From positions 2,473,501 to 2,537,500 of the forward strand of contig NZ_CP009048.1 in NCBI RefSeq assembly GCF_000746525.1: a stretch of DNA of 64,000 nucleotides. The letters are read 5' to 3'. The number at the start of each line of letters is the position of its first letter. The stretch's first letter is position 1. The translations under genes were made by a program, and so were the position numbers. Source of the stretch: Pseudomonas alkylphenolica (lineage in GTDB: Bacteria; Pseudomonadota; Gammaproteobacteria; Pseudomonadales; Pseudomonadaceae). The notes below the pieces were generated by a model. It saw only the letters and a program-made list of their open reading frames with translations. It did not search any database and was not told where the DNA came from. Of this stretch, positions 16,961 through 26,149 are shown piece by piece.

Positions 16961-18058
16961 ATGCAACGTTGCGTCAATGTGATTGGCGTAGGTATGTCCC
17001 CCTTCAGCTCGGCGGCATTGAGCCCGGACATAGTGGCCTTGATTGGCCATACGGCGCGTCAGGCGCTGGTCGATGCCGGGGTGCCCGCCAGCAGCCTTGG
17101 CTCGGTTTATGCCGCTGCGGATGTTCACCACGCTGCGGCATTGCAGCATGGCCTCGAGCAGGTCGGGGTGGGGCGGGTGCCATTGCGCCACGTTGGGCAG
17201 GGAAGCGACTTGTTCTCTGAGGCTTGCCAGGCCATCGCGCAGGGGCAGGCTGAAAGCATTCTGGTGTTGGGCGTCCAAAGTGCCCCCACCGTTTTTGCCG
17301 ACATGAACGGCATGCTCGAACGCCTGGGCAGTACGGCGCGCGAGTATATGGCACGCTATCAGGCACGGCGGGAAACCTTTGCGATGATCGCCGTCAAAGC
17401 CCGTCAGCATGCGGCGCTCAATCCCCTGGCGGCCTTCAGGCAGACCCTCAGTCTGGATCAGGTACTGGGCGCGAGCATGCTGGCCGAACCACTCACTCAG
17501 CCCCAATTTGCCTGGCCCGCTGCGGGCGCGGCGGCGCTGCTGCTGTGCTCCAGCGAGTTCGCCAGCCGCTACTGCAACGGCCCGGTGATCCGCACCCTGG
17601 CCCAGGCCTGCGTTGCACCCGTGCAGGTGGCCGGTGCCACGCTGGGATCGACGTTTGCCGAAGTTGGCTACGACATCAACGTGGCTGCCGCCCGCGAGCT
17701 GTATGAACAAGCGGGTAGGGGGCCACAGGAAGTGGAAGTGTGCGAGCTGCATGACAGCAGCACCCTTAACGAGTTACTGCTGTACGAAGCGCTGGGCTTC
17801 TGCCTGGAGGGCAGCGCCGAGAAACTGGTCGAGGAGGGTGACAATACCTACGGTGGCAACCTGGTCGTCAATCCCAGTGGTGGCCTGTTGTCGCTCGGTC
17901 AGGCGCAATCGCTCAGTGCTCTGGCACAATGCATCGAATTGACCCACCAGTTGCGTGGCAGCGCCGGCCGGCGTCAGGTCGCCAACGCCCGCATTGCCCT
18001 GCAGCACCACGTCGGCGCTACGGGGACGGTGATCACCACACTTTATCAGCGCAGTTGA
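16961..18058 (+). CDS. Thiolase-like protein lacking the catalytic Cys/His residues
   Basis: This 365-residue homologue of the SCP2-type thiolases aligns along its whole length with the proteins at 751 and 49860. However, the NNNCASGSTA segment is shortened to HVGQGSDLFSEA with no cysteine. The SKGHPIGATG histidine becomes Gln314 (SLGQAQSLSA), and the C-terminal GGAC cysteine becomes Val357 (ATGTVITT). The HDCF motif is HDSS, keeping His264. Thiolysis by the classical mechanism is therefore not expected. SCP2-fold proteins without the cysteine are known to act as aldolases (Ltp2 type, with a DUF35 partner) or as subunits; no DUF35 protein is encoded here. It starts after CAGGAGAGCACG and lies between the MFE-2-like and ligase genes. 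Confidence 0.82.
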   Translation: MQRCVNVIGVGMSPFSSAALSPDIVALIGHTARQALVDAGVPASSLGSVYAAADVHHAAALQHGLEQVGVGRVPLRHVGQGSDLFSEACQAIAQGQAESILVLGVQSAPTVFADMNGMLERLGSTAREYMARYQARRETFAMIAVKARQHAALNPLAAFRQTLSLDQVLGASMLAEPLTQPQFAWPAAGAAALLLCSSEFASRYCNGPVIRTLAQACVAPVQVAGATLGSTFAEVGYDINVAAARELYEQAGRGPQEVEVCELHDSSTLNELLLYEALGFCLEGSAEKLVEEGDNTYGGNLVVNPSGGLLSLGQAQSLSALAQCIELTHQLRGSAGRRQVANARIALQHHVGATGTVITTLYQRS

Positions 18059-18144
18059 AGCATTGCGCCAACGCGCACCAGGACCGGCTCGAAACAGAAC
18101 AATTTCAATAGGTGGAACACCACCCTTCAGACGCAGGATCTGCC

Positions 18145-19842
18145 ATGTACAACAACAATAATCAGACTACGCTGTTGCATCGTTTCCTCCACTGGGAGAG
18201 CAGTACCCCCGATACGATCTACCTGACCCAACCCTTGGCGGATGGCAGTGTGCAGGACTACAGCTGGCGCGAAGTCGGCGACCAGGCGCGGCGCATGGCC
18301 GCGCACCTGCGTTCGCTCGATTTGCCGGCCAAGTCCTCGATCGGCCTGTTCGCGAAAAACACCGCCCACTGGATCATCGCCGACCTGGCGATCTGGATGG
18401 CCGGGCACGTCAGTGTGCCGCTGTACACCACCGCCAATGCCGACACCGTACGCTATGTGCTGGAACACGCCGAGGTGCGCCTGCTGTTCGTTGGCCGCCT
18501 GGAAGGTGAGGCGGCCGGATGGAATGCGGTGTGCGCCTCGATCCCGGACAGCTTGCCGTTGATTGACCTGCCGATGTCCAGTTGTGGCAAAGGCACGTCT
18601 TGGCAACACATCATCGCCACGACCGAGCCATTGCAATCGGTGCACCTGCCGGGCCCCGAAGAACTGGCCACGATCATCTACACCTCCGGCAGCACCGGCG
18701 ACCCCAAGGGCGTGATGCACAGTTTCGCCGCCATGTATGCCGCGCCCGCAGTGACCGGCTGCATGTACGCCAACGGCCAGGGCACCAGCAGCAGTGACCG
18801 GCTGCTGTCGTACCTGCCGCTGGCGCATACCGCCGAGCGCGCGGTGGTGGAGGCAGTATCGTTGTTCAGTGGCTGCCAGGTGTTCTTCAGCCTGGGCCTG
18901 GAAACTTTCAGTGAAGACCTGCGCCGGGCACGGCCGACGATCTTTTTGTCGATGCCGCGCTTGTGGACCAAGTTCTACCAGGGCATCAACGAACGCATCG
19001 ACCCAGCCACTCAGGCGGCCGTGTTCGCCAACCCGGTGGAAGGCAAGCTGATGAAGGCGCAAATCCTCTCGGCACTGGGGCTTGACCAGGTGCATACCGG
19101 GCTTTCCGGCTCGGCACCGTTGCCGGTCAAAGTCATGGAGTGGTACCGCCAGCTGGGGCTTGAATTGCTGGAAGGTTATGGCATGTCGGAGAACTTCGGC
19201 ACCTCACACTTCAGCCTGCCGGGGCAGGTGCGCGTTGGTTATGTGGGGGCGGTGATTCCGGGTGTCGAGTGCCGTATCGGGGCGGACAACGAAATCCTGG
19301 TGAAGAGCCCGGCGCAGATGCTCGGCTACTACAAACTGCCTGAACTGACGACCCAGAGCTACACCGAGGACGGCCTGTTCCGCACCGGTGACCGGGGCGA
19401 ACTGGACGAGCAGGGGCGCCTGCGCATCACCGGGCGGGTCAAGGAACTGTTCAAGACCGCCAAGGGTAAATACGTCGCACCGGTGCCTATTGAGGCCAAG
19501 CTGGGTAACCATCCGCGGGTTGAGGCGTCATGCGTTACCGGTGTAGGGCTGGCGCAGCCGTTGGCGTTGCTTAACGTGTCTGCCGAGACCCGTGCGGCCC
19601 TGGCCACTGCCGAAGGGCGTGACAAGGTCGCCACCGAGCTTGAGGTGTTCCTGGCAGAGGTCAACGCCCGGTTCGAGGCGCACGAGCAACTGGCATGTCT
19701 GGTGGTGGTCAATGAGCCCTGGTCTATTGCCAATGCGTTGCTGACGCCGACCTTGAAGATTCGCCGTAGCCAGATTGAAGAGCGTTATCACAACCAGATC
19801 GAAGGGTGGGGCGGTAGTCGTTGCAAGGTTGTGTTTGAGTAA
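18145..19842 (+). CDS. Long-chain-type acyl-CoA synthetase (AMP-binding)
   Basis: A 565-residue ligase of the long-chain acyl-CoA synthetase type. The ATP loop is IIYTSGSTGDPKGVMHSF; further motifs are EGYGMSENFGTSHFSLPG, FRTGDRGELDEQGRLRITGR and the hinge/lid VKELFKTAKGKYVAPVPIE, which is typical of long-chain enzymes. I prefer ATG 18145 (MYNNNNQTTLLHRFL) over GTG 18112, which has no ribosome site. It is the second ligase of region 1 and the last gene of the operon, followed by a REP pair. It may activate a different intermediate from the ligase at 6651; substrate not deducible. Confidence 0.88.
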   Translation: MYNNNNQTTLLHRFLHWESSTPDTIYLTQPLADGSVQDYSWREVGDQARRMAAHLRSLDLPAKSSIGLFAKNTAHWIIADLAIWMAGHVSVPLYTTANADTVRYVLEHAEVRLLFVGRLEGEAAGWNAVCASIPDSLPLIDLPMSSCGKGTSWQHIIATTEPLQSVHLPGPEELATIIYTSGSTGDPKGVMHSFAAMYAAPAVTGCMYANGQGTSSSDRLLSYLPLAHTAERAVVEAVSLFSGCQVFFSLGLETFSEDLRRARPTIFLSMPRLWTKFYQGINERIDPATQAAVFANPVEGKLMKAQILSALGLDQVHTGLSGSAPLPVKVMEWYRQLGLELLEGYGMSENFGTSHFSLPGQVRVGYVGAVIPGVECRIGADNEILVKSPAQMLGYYKLPELTTQSYTEDGLFRTGDRGELDEQGRLRITGRVKELFKTAKGKYVAPVPIEAKLGNHPRVEASCVTGVGLAQPLALLNVSAETRAALATAEGRDKVATELEVFLAEVNARFEAHEQLACLVVVNEPWSIANALLTPTLKIRRSQIEERYHNQIEGWGGSRCKVVFE

Positions 19843-19848
19843 GCTGTC

Positions 19849-19920
19849 GGTGGGAGCGGGCTTGCCCCGCGATTGCGGTCTATCAGATACATCGAATCGC
19901 GGGGCAAGCCCGCTCCCACC
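19849..19920. repeat. REP-type inverted pair after the ligase gene
   Basis: Arms 19849-19873 and 19896-19920 are 25-bp perfect reverse complements (GGTGGGAGCGGGCTTGCCCC...) around 22 bases. It starts 7 bases after the operon's last stop codon. The remaining 120 bases to 20042 include an inverted copy of the TGGCCGGTAGC repeat (19990-20012) and no gene. Confidence 0.9.
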
Positions 19921-20042
19921 GCAAAGGCTGCTTTCAAAGCACCAGGTCCAGAAGTTTCCCCTGTCCTGGATTGATAACTGCCTGCCGGGAAGGTCTGCTA
20001 CCGGCCAGAAGCGCACGGTCGAACGTTTACTTTTCTCGATGG

Positions 20043-20738
20043 CTATTGCACCGGCTGGATTGCAGCGCTCCGGGTACCGGCGAACGCACTGGTGCCAAGC
20101 CAGCGCCACAAGTTTTCCGCATCTTGCACCGCACCATCTACACGCAGCTCTTGCGACTGAAGCACCTCCCTGGGTGTGCGGTCGCCCGTCCACACCTCGG
20201 TCAATGCCCGCACGCTGGAGTCCACGACGAGCGTGAGTTCGCGTCCGGGGTCGTCGCGGCACAGATCTGCCACACCATGTTCGACCACAAGCCACCACGC
20301 TTGCTCGCCGGACCGCGCGTCGCGGAACCTGAAATGAATGACCACCAAGCGGGGCGGGAACATCTCGATGCGCGCGAACCGGCGCACGTCCCACATGAGC
20401 AGGCCCGCGTCGAGTTCGCTATCGCGAAGGCGACTGCCTATCCAGCGCGCGCCCCAATGGCCTAGCGCCATTATGATGGGGCGCAATTCTTCGCCGGCCT
20501 CGGTCAGGCTGTATTCCCAGACTTTGCCTGTGGCTGTGCGATGTACGACACCGATTTCTTCCAGGTGGCGCAGCCGCTGTGCCAGCAAGCTGGTGGACAT
20601 CCGTGGCACGCCGCGGTGCAGTTCATTGAAGCGCTTACTGCCGCATAGCAGCTCGCGCACGACCAACGGCGTCCAGCGCTCGCACAGGGCTTCAGCGCCG
20701 CGCGCGACCGTGCAGAACTGACCGTAGCTTTCATCCAT
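20043..20738 (-). CDS. HxlR-family winged-helix transcriptional regulator
   Basis: The 231-residue protein has the HxlR DNA-binding domain in its first ~100 residues: CTVARGAEALCERWTPLVVR, FNELHRGVPRMSTSLLAQRL, then the wing YSLTEAGEELRPII. The extra ~130-residue C-terminal part resembles the SCP2/ligand-binding tails of long HxlR members. The start has GGAGTACAGG upstream. It is divergent from the nitrilase gene with 103 bases between them, so it probably controls that gene and itself. Effector unknown. Confidence 0.85.
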   Translation of the reverse strand: MDESYGQFCTVARGAEALCERWTPLVVRELLCGSKRFNELHRGVPRMSTSLLAQRLRHLEEIGVVHRTATGKVWEYSLTEAGEELRPIIMALGHWGARWIGSRLRDSELDAGLLMWDVRRFARIEMFPPRLVVIHFRFRDARSGEQAWWLVVEHGVADLCRDDPGRELTLVVDSSVRALTEVWTGDRTPREVLQSQELRVDGAVQDAENLWRWLGTSAFAGTRSAAIQPVQ

Positions 20739-20841
20739 CGCCTGTACTCCAAAACTACAACGCTTCAGATTCTGAACTAGCCTTGCGACTGCGCCGCGCG
20801 CACGCTGAAACCTCCGAAAGCCAACGCCTCAGGAGAACGCC

Positions 20842-21783
20842 ATGACCACGATAGCCATCATTCAGCGGCCACCCGTGCTGCTCGATCGCAGCGCGACGAT
20901 CGCCCGGGCCGTGCAATCGGTCGCTGAGGCCGCGGCGGCCGGCGCCGCGCTGATCGTTTTGCCCGAATCGTTCATTCCAGGTTATCCGTCGTGGATCTGG
21001 CGGCTGGCGGCGGGAAAAGACGGGGCGGTAATGGGCCAGTTGCACACGCGTCTGCTGGCCAACGCCGTTGATATCGCAAACGGTGACCTCAACGAACTGT
21101 GCGAGGCCGCCAGCGCTCACGCCGTGACAATCGTATGCGGTATCAATGAATGCGAGCGGCGTAATGGCGGCGGCACGCTCTACAACAGCGTAGTCGTTAT
21201 CGGTGCGAACGGCGAAGTGCTCAACCGGCATCGCAAGCTGATGCCAACCAACCCCGAACGCATGGTCCATGGTTTCGGTGATGCGTCCGGGCTGCGTACG
21301 GTCGATACCCCCGTCGGGCGCATTGGTACGCTCATCTGCTGGGAAAACTACATGCCCTTGGCGCGCTATTCATTGTATGTCCAGGGCGTGGAAATCTACG
21401 TCGCCCCCACCTACGACACCGGCGAGGGCTGGATCAGCACGATGCGTCACATTGCACTCGAAGGTCGATGCTGGGTGCTCGGCAGTGGCACTGCGCTGCG
21501 CGGCAGCGACATTCCCGAGGACTTTCCGGCTCGCCTGCAACTGTTTCCCGATCCGCAAGAGTGGATCAACGACGGCGACTCGGTGGTGGTCAACCCTCAA
21601 GGGCGGATCGTGGCCGGTCCATTACACCGAGAGGCAGGCATCCTGTATGCAGACATCGACGTGTCACTCGTGGCGCCGGCGCGGCGGGCGCTTGACGTCA
21701 CCGGGCACTATGCGCGCCCTGATATTTTCGAATTGCAGGTGCGACGCACACCGGCGACAGCGGTGCGTTTCATCGACGAATAA
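20842..21783 (+). CDS. Nitrilase-family carbon-nitrogen hydrolase
   Basis: The 313-residue protein carries the nitrilase catalytic triad: Glu42 in VLPESFIPGYP, Lys132 in NRHRKLMPTNPERM and Cys166 in GTLICWENYMPLARYSLY, the last being close to the aliphatic/aromatic nitrilase signature. True nitrilases convert R-CN to the carboxylic acid and ammonia; cyanide hydratases are close relatives. The start has AGGAG 8 bases upstream. The divergent HxlR gene is the likely regulator, and a GFA-domain gene follows after 71 bases. Nitrilase is favoured over amidase by the CWEN motif and the YPSWIW tract. Confidence 0.88.
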   Translation: MTTIAIIQRPPVLLDRSATIARAVQSVAEAAAAGAALIVLPESFIPGYPSWIWRLAAGKDGAVMGQLHTRLLANAVDIANGDLNELCEAASAHAVTIVCGINECERRNGGGTLYNSVVVIGANGEVLNRHRKLMPTNPERMVHGFGDASGLRTVDTPVGRIGTLICWENYMPLARYSLYVQGVEIYVAPTYDTGEGWISTMRHIALEGRCWVLGSGTALRGSDIPEDFPARLQLFPDPQEWINDGDSVVVNPQGRIVAGPLHREAGILYADIDVSLVAPARRALDVTGHYARPDIFELQVRRTPATAVRFIDE

Positions 21784-21854
21784 AGCTAACCGCCCCTCAG
21801 GCGATCCATTCCAGTTTCGGTGATGTGTGTCACAACTGATAAAGGAGTCATTCC

Positions 21855-22289
21855 ATGAGCACTCAAAGGTCTTACAAAGGCAGTTGTTTTTGCGGCGCAG
21901 TCGAGTTCACCGTCAGCGGTGAGCCAGCCGCAATGGGCTATTGCCATTGCGAGTCGTGTCGACGTTGGTCAGCAGCACCGGTCAATGCCTTCACGCTGTG
22001 GAAACCCGAGGCGCTGCAGGTCACTCGGGGGGCTGAGAACATTGGCAGCTACAACAAGACACCGCAGAGTTTGCGCAAATGGTGCAAGCGTTGCGGCGGA
22101 CATATTTTCACCGAACACCCGGGGATGGGGCTCATCGACGTGTATGCCGCAGTCATCCCGGATCTTGCGTATTCGCCAGAGGTCCACGTCCACTATCAGG
22201 AGACCAGGCTGCGCATCAAAGACGGGTTGCCCAAGCTCAAGGATGTCCCTGGTGAGTTAGGGGGATCGGGCGTCAGCGTGGACGAATAG
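21855..22289 (+). CDS. GFA/CENP-V domain zinc-binding protein
   Basis: A 144-residue protein of the glutathione-dependent formaldehyde-activating fold. It has the expected cysteine pattern: CFCGAVEFTV near the N terminus, GYCHCESCRRWSAAPVNAF, and KWCKRCGGHIFTEHPG. The family binds zinc; most members have no proven activity. It follows the nitrilase on the same strand with AAAGGAG before the start, so co-expression is possible. Molecular role unknown. Confidence 0.85.
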   Translation: MSTQRSYKGSCFCGAVEFTVSGEPAAMGYCHCESCRRWSAAPVNAFTLWKPEALQVTRGAENIGSYNKTPQSLRKWCKRCGGHIFTEHPGMGLIDVYAAVIPDLAYSPEVHVHYQETRLRIKDGLPKLKDVPGELGGSGVSVDE

Positions 22290-22364
22290 CGCCAGTACGG
22301 TAGCGTTCAGCGCTCCAGTTTCTGGGCACCGACAAAGCGTTGCAAGCCCTATGAGGCTTGCCTG

Positions 22365-22985
22365 CTATTTACCGTGATTTTTGGAAGATTCTGAAATCGG
22401 CATCGAGGATTCACCCGAGATTCGCTTGACCAGTGCAGCATGACCGCTGGCATCGTCGCCGCGGGAAATGACCTGGATGACTGCCATGCGATCGCCGGAG
22501 CCTGCGATAAAGGTGCTGTTCAACGTTTTGCCGCCGCCCAGGGTCGCCGTACTGTCGACTTGTCGCACACCCAGGCCGTTGCGGTTAAGGCGTGACTCGC
22601 CGGTTTGTCGAAAGTCCGGCAGCCCGGCGCTCTGGCGGTCGACGAAACCACTGACGGCGCCGTCGAGGAAGGCATCGTCGTTGTCGCCGGGGCGAGACGC
22701 TTCGGGGAGCGGTTTCTCGACCACCATGACCACGCGTTTTTCCTGCGCATTGGCATACAGGGTACCCACGGCGTCGGCGCCTTCGCTGCTCTGTTCATCG
22801 GCGCTCAGAGGGCTGGCGTTGAAGCCTGCCGGCAGGTTGAAGCTGAACTTGCCGCCGAGCACCGTGACGTTTACTTCAGGTGTCGGCTTGGTGCTGGGTT
22901 TGCCGGCGGCATGCAGATTCGACAGACCCAACAGGCCGACGACGGCCAGGGTCAGCGTCAGGGTTCTTTTATTGAAAATCGACAT
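22365..22985 (-). CDS. Predicted secreted protein of unknown function (206 aa)
   Basis: The protein starts MSIFNKRTLTLTLAVVG and has a signal peptide ending at about NLHA. The mature part begins with a Lys/Thr/Pro-rich stretch followed by VTVLGGKFSFNLPAGFNASP, then a region with alternating beta-strand character (KRVVMVVEKPLPEAS, MAVIQVISRGDDASGH). The N-terminal pattern resembles DcrB/DUF1795-type periplasmic proteins, but I do not recognise a defined family. ATG 22985 has GAGAGG upstream; an ATG four codons earlier is less likely. Confidence 0.7.
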   Translation of the reverse strand: MSIFNKRTLTLTLAVVGLLGLSNLHAAGKPSTKPTPEVNVTVLGGKFSFNLPAGFNASPLSADEQSSEGADAVGTLYANAQEKRVVMVVEKPLPEASRPGDNDDAFLDGAVSGFVDRQSAGLPDFRQTGESRLNRNGLGVRQVDSTATLGGGKTLNSTFIAGSGDRMAVIQVISRGDDASGHAALVKRISGESSMPISESSKNHGK

Positions 22986-23149
22986 ACAGCCTCTCATGGG
23001 GCAGGGGGCATGGCAGGGTGGTTATGCTCACATAAACCTGCCTGCTCGGTAAGCCCCGGGTTTCCCGTCGGCCAGACGGTCATGGCGGATCGCCTTGAGG
23101 GGGCTATCGTTGCTTGTCTGGGCAACGACTACCGACCGAGGGCGGAGCC

Positions 23150-23875
23150 ATGAACACCAGTGATTTACTCGAACAGTTACTGCGGGCCGGGCAGGGCTCG
23201 CAAGCGCAACAAGGGAGCGGCGGCATGTCATCGCAAGACGGCCTGGGCGGTTTGGGCGGCTTGCTGGGCGGACTGCTTGGCGGCGGCAGTGCGACAGGTG
23301 GCGGTGCTGGCCTTGGTGGTCTACTCGGCGGCCTGTTGGGTGGCGGTGGTGGCGGCAACGCTGGCGGCTATACCCAGGGGCGCTCCGCGGGTGGCACCAA
23401 TTACGCGGCCCTGGCGTCGTTGGGCATGATGGCGTTCCAGGCCTATCAAAGCTGGCAGCGCAGCCAGGCGACCGCCCCGCAACAGGCGGTGCGTACTGTC
23501 GATCAATTGTCCGGCCCCGAGGCCGAGGATCACAGCCATGCCATCTTGCGCGCGCTGATTGCGGCAGCCAAGGCTGACGGTCGCATCGACAAGCAAGAAG
23601 AACAGTTGATCTACGCTGAAATCAAACGTCAAACCAGCGACCCGCAACTGCAACAATGGCTGGATGAGGAAGTCAGCAAGCCACTCGATGCTGCCGAGGT
23701 GGCTCAGTCGGCCCAGGACCCGGCCATGGCCGCGGAAATGTACCTGGCCAGCGTGATGCTGGTGGATGACCAGCAGGACGCAGAGCGGGCCTACCTTGAC
23801 GAACTGGCCGGCGCACTGCAAATCGATCCGGCATTGCAGGCGCACCTGGAACAGCAGGCCAGGGGAGCCGCCTGA
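23150..23875 (+). CDS. DUF533 / TerB-like membrane-associated protein (YebE type)
   Basis: A 241-residue protein starting MNTSDLLEQLLRAG. Residues about 30-80 are a Gly-Leu-rich tract with repeated GGLLGGLLGGG units. Then comes a short hydrophobic stretch (YAALASLGMMAFQAYQSW) and a TerB-like helical domain (HAILRALIAAAKADGRIDKQ, AEMYLASVMLVDDQQDAERA). This layout matches DUF533 proteins such as E. coli YebE. Function is not established. The 656-base stretch that follows holds no gene I can support, only a dispersed repeat at 24074-24170. Confidence 0.85.
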   Translation: MNTSDLLEQLLRAGQGSQAQQGSGGMSSQDGLGGLGGLLGGLLGGGSATGGGAGLGGLLGGLLGGGGGGNAGGYTQGRSAGGTNYAALASLGMMAFQAYQSWQRSQATAPQQAVRTVDQLSGPEAEDHSHAILRALIAAAKADGRIDKQEEQLIYAEIKRQTSDPQLQQWLDEEVSKPLDAAEVAQSAQDPAMAAEMYLASVMLVDDQQDAERAYLDELAGALQIDPALQAHLEQQARGAA

Positions 23876-24073
23876 CCGGGCTGAGATGCCTGCGCTTTTC
23901 ATCAATCTGAAACCAGCGCAGGCAAGGCCCAGGTGTATCCGTTTCACTTTCGATGAGACGTTTTCAGCAAGCAACAGCTGTGTAGGTATAGCCAAGCAAA
24001 TAAGCGTCTAAAGGCTCATTTGGGACAAGACGTGCGGGGTTGTGAACCGTTGCTGATGTCCTGCACGCATTGG

Positions 24074-24170
24074 ATGGCAGCTCCTGGCCGATAGCTGCCT
24101 ATTGCGACGGGCATCTATGGGGCGGATATATGCCTGTCGCCATCGGCGGGTTCAGGTCGCTTCTGGCCAA
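24074..24170. repeat. Dispersed repeat, TGGCCGATAGCTGCC family
   Basis: Contains CTCCTGGCCGATAGCTGCC and, 65 bases later, CGCTTCTGGCC. It is one of about ten occurrences in this window (19.99, 24.1, 29.17, 31.68, 31.83, 33.75, 36.36, 38.59, 38.73, 41.58 and 46.08 kb), all in intergenic DNA near junctions of gene blocks. Confidence 0.6.
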
Positions 24171-24531
24171 TATAGAGTGGCGAAAAAAGCCTGGAGCCAG
24201 AAGTTCAGGTGTTCCTTGCCAGGCTCTGTACGAAATCCCCAGCAGCCCAATCGTCACCTCATCCCTCAAGCGCTGAAATTTTACGGCCTAAGTCGAAGTG
24301 CCATTTCTTAGTCCTTTTCGCAGGTGATTACGGTTACCATCACGTTTGCTGTCGGAGCGTGCCTGGCATCGTAATATCACCACGCTCCGAACCATCGAAC
24401 TCGCGGTTACGCTGGCGGCTCCCGCGTGGGACCTCGATCTCGAGTAACAGTAGCGGCTCAGCCAGGAGGCATTGAACGCCCGTCATTGCGGGCAGCATTC
24501 ACAGAGACAGTATCCAGGGAACATAAAGGAC

Positions 24532-25188
24532 ATGCTGGAAAACCAAACTTTCAACCGGGTCGGAACCAACCATCAGATTTCGGCCAACGTCTACAATCTG
24601 ATCCTCGGTGCAGTGCTGCTGTGGGGCTTTGCCGTCAACTGGTATCTGGTAAGCACTGTGCCGGCCGACATTATTAAGGCCATCCCCATGCTGCTCTTCT
24701 TGGTCGGTTACATGATCACTACGCTGACGGGTGTCGCCATCATATTCAAGTCTGAGAAACCGCTGTACAGCTTTCTCGGCTACAACCTGATCGTGGTTCC
24801 GATCGGCTTGCTGCTGGTCATTGTGCTCCCGGACTATTCGCATCAAAACATCATTAAAGCCGTGCAAACGACCGCCTTGCTGACCGTGGGCATGATGCTG
24901 CTGGGTACTGCGTTTCCCGGCTTCTTCAAACGCATCGAAGCGTCGCTGTTTATCGCCCTGGTGGTTGCGATAGTCGTCGAGTTGGGGCAAGCCTGGTTGT
25001 TCGGCACCCGTCTGGCGGCGATGGATTGGATCGTTGCAGCGATCTTCTGTGGCTATATCGGGGTGGACTGGGGACGTGCGAACCAGATCGAGCGTAGCGT
25101 GGACAATGCGATCGACAGCGCCGCAGCGCTGTATCTGGACATCATCAATCTGTTCCTGCGGATCTTGCGGATCATGTCCAGGAAGTGA
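24532..25188 (+). CDS. Bax inhibitor-1/YccA-like integral membrane protein
   Basis: A 218-residue protein with about seven predicted membrane helices, for example LILGAVLLWGFAVNWYLV, MLLFLVGYMITTLTGVAII and LIVVPIGLLLVIVLPDY. The C-terminal tract NAIDSAAALYLDIINLFLRI, ending in RILRIMSRK, is characteristic of BI-1/YccA proteins. The start MLENQTFNRVG follows CAGGGA. Bacterial members are ion or protease-modulating membrane proteins; no specific role can be read here. It is monocistronic. Confidence 0.72.
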   Translation: MLENQTFNRVGTNHQISANVYNLILGAVLLWGFAVNWYLVSTVPADIIKAIPMLLFLVGYMITTLTGVAIIFKSEKPLYSFLGYNLIVVPIGLLLVIVLPDYSHQNIIKAVQTTALLTVGMMLLGTAFPGFFKRIEASLFIALVVAIVVELGQAWLFGTRLAAMDWIVAAIFCGYIGVDWGRANQIERSVDNAIDSAAALYLDIINLFLRILRIMSRK

Positions 25189-25255
25189 GTTGCGCAGCGG
25201 CTACGGCACAAAATCCCAGCCAGCGTGACTCGGGCCGTTTCGAACCACTGGCCGC

Positions 25256-26149
25256 TCACGCGGGGAATTGGGTTATCCAGTGCCTGGCAATGTCTTCGCG
25301 CCGGCAGATCCACACCGCGTCGTGGCCTTGCACGTAATCGAGAAAGCGTGCCAGCGCCAGCGCGCGACCAGGATGGCCACTGATCCGCCCATGCAGACCG
25401 ACGCTCATCATCTTCGGGTGTTGCGCGCCCTCCTGCCACAGTAGGTCGAAAGCATCCTTGAGCAGCCGGTAGAAGTCTTCACCGCAGGCAAAACCATTCG
25501 GCAGCAAATAACGGACGTCGTTGTTGACCAGTGTGTAAGGGATTACCAGGTGGGCGGGCGAGCCTGGGAGCCAATAGGGCAGGTCATCGTTGTAGGCGTC
25601 CGAGCTATAGAGAAACCCGCCGTCCTCACGTAACAGGCGGCGGGTGTTCTGGCTGACCCTTCCGGTGTACCAACCTACCGGGCGTTTACCGCAGATCTGC
25701 TCGATCACGTCGAGGGTGAGGCGGATATGGCGCCGCTCCTGGTCTTCAGGTATGTCGCGATAGTCCAGCCAACGGTAGCCATGCCCGGCAATCTCATGCC
25801 CGGCAGCGCAGAGCGCATGGCCAATCGCCGGGGTGAGTTCCAGTGCTCGACCGACAGCGAAGGCGGTCAGCGGCAAGCCTCGGATGCTGAACAGCTCCAG
25901 AATGCGCCACACACCAGCGCGCGATCCATATTCGTACATGCCCTCGACGCTCAAGTCCGATTCCCCCACACGCGGCGGGCGGCCCGGTAGCTCATGAAGC
26001 CAGGCCTCCGACTGTGCATCGCCATTGGTAATGCAGGATTCCGCGCCTTCTTCGATGTTGAGTACGAACTGGACCGCGACGCGGGCTTCACCAGGCCATC
26101 GCGGGTGGGGTGGGCAGCTGCCATAACCGATGAGGTCGCGAGCGGACAT
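25256..26149 (-). CDS. Polysaccharide deacetylase-fold protein, PuuE (allantoinase)-like
   Basis: The 297-residue protein starts MSARDLIGYGSCPPHPRW and contains LNIEEGAESC, EYGSRAGVWRILELF, AAGHEIAGHGYRWLDY and VGWYTGRVSQNTRRLL, the pattern of the PuuE branch of the NodB superfamily. PuuE enzymes hydrolyse allantoin, whereas other NodB members deacetylate polysaccharides. No other urate genes are present in the window. Its start overlaps the stop of the upstream GNAT gene by one base (TGATG), so the two are translationally coupled. Confidence 0.8.
   Translation of the reverse strand: MSARDLIGYGSCPPHPRWPGEARVAVQFVLNIEEGAESCITNGDAQSEAWLHELPGRPPRVGESDLSVEGMYEYGSRAGVWRILELFSIRGLPLTAFAVGRALELTPAIGHALCAAGHEIAGHGYRWLDYRDIPEDQERRHIRLTLDVIEQICGKRPVGWYTGRVSQNTRRLLREDGGFLYSSDAYNDDLPYWLPGSPAHLVIPYTLVNNDVRYLLPNGFACGEDFYRLLKDAFDLLWQEGAQHPKMMSVGLHGRISGHPGRALALARFLDYVQGHDAVWICRREDIARHWITQFPA

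Noticed and set aside
20842..22289. Nitrilase plus GFA protein as a new nitrile/formaldehyde pathway
   Set aside because: Two genes with 71 bases between them and a generic zinc-fold protein are too little evidence for a pathway.
23258..23360. GGC-rich direct repeats that might be a minisatellite or CRISPR-like array
   Set aside because: They encode the GGLLGGLLGGG tract of the DUF533 protein, with irregular units and no spacers. No CRISPR array was seen in the window.
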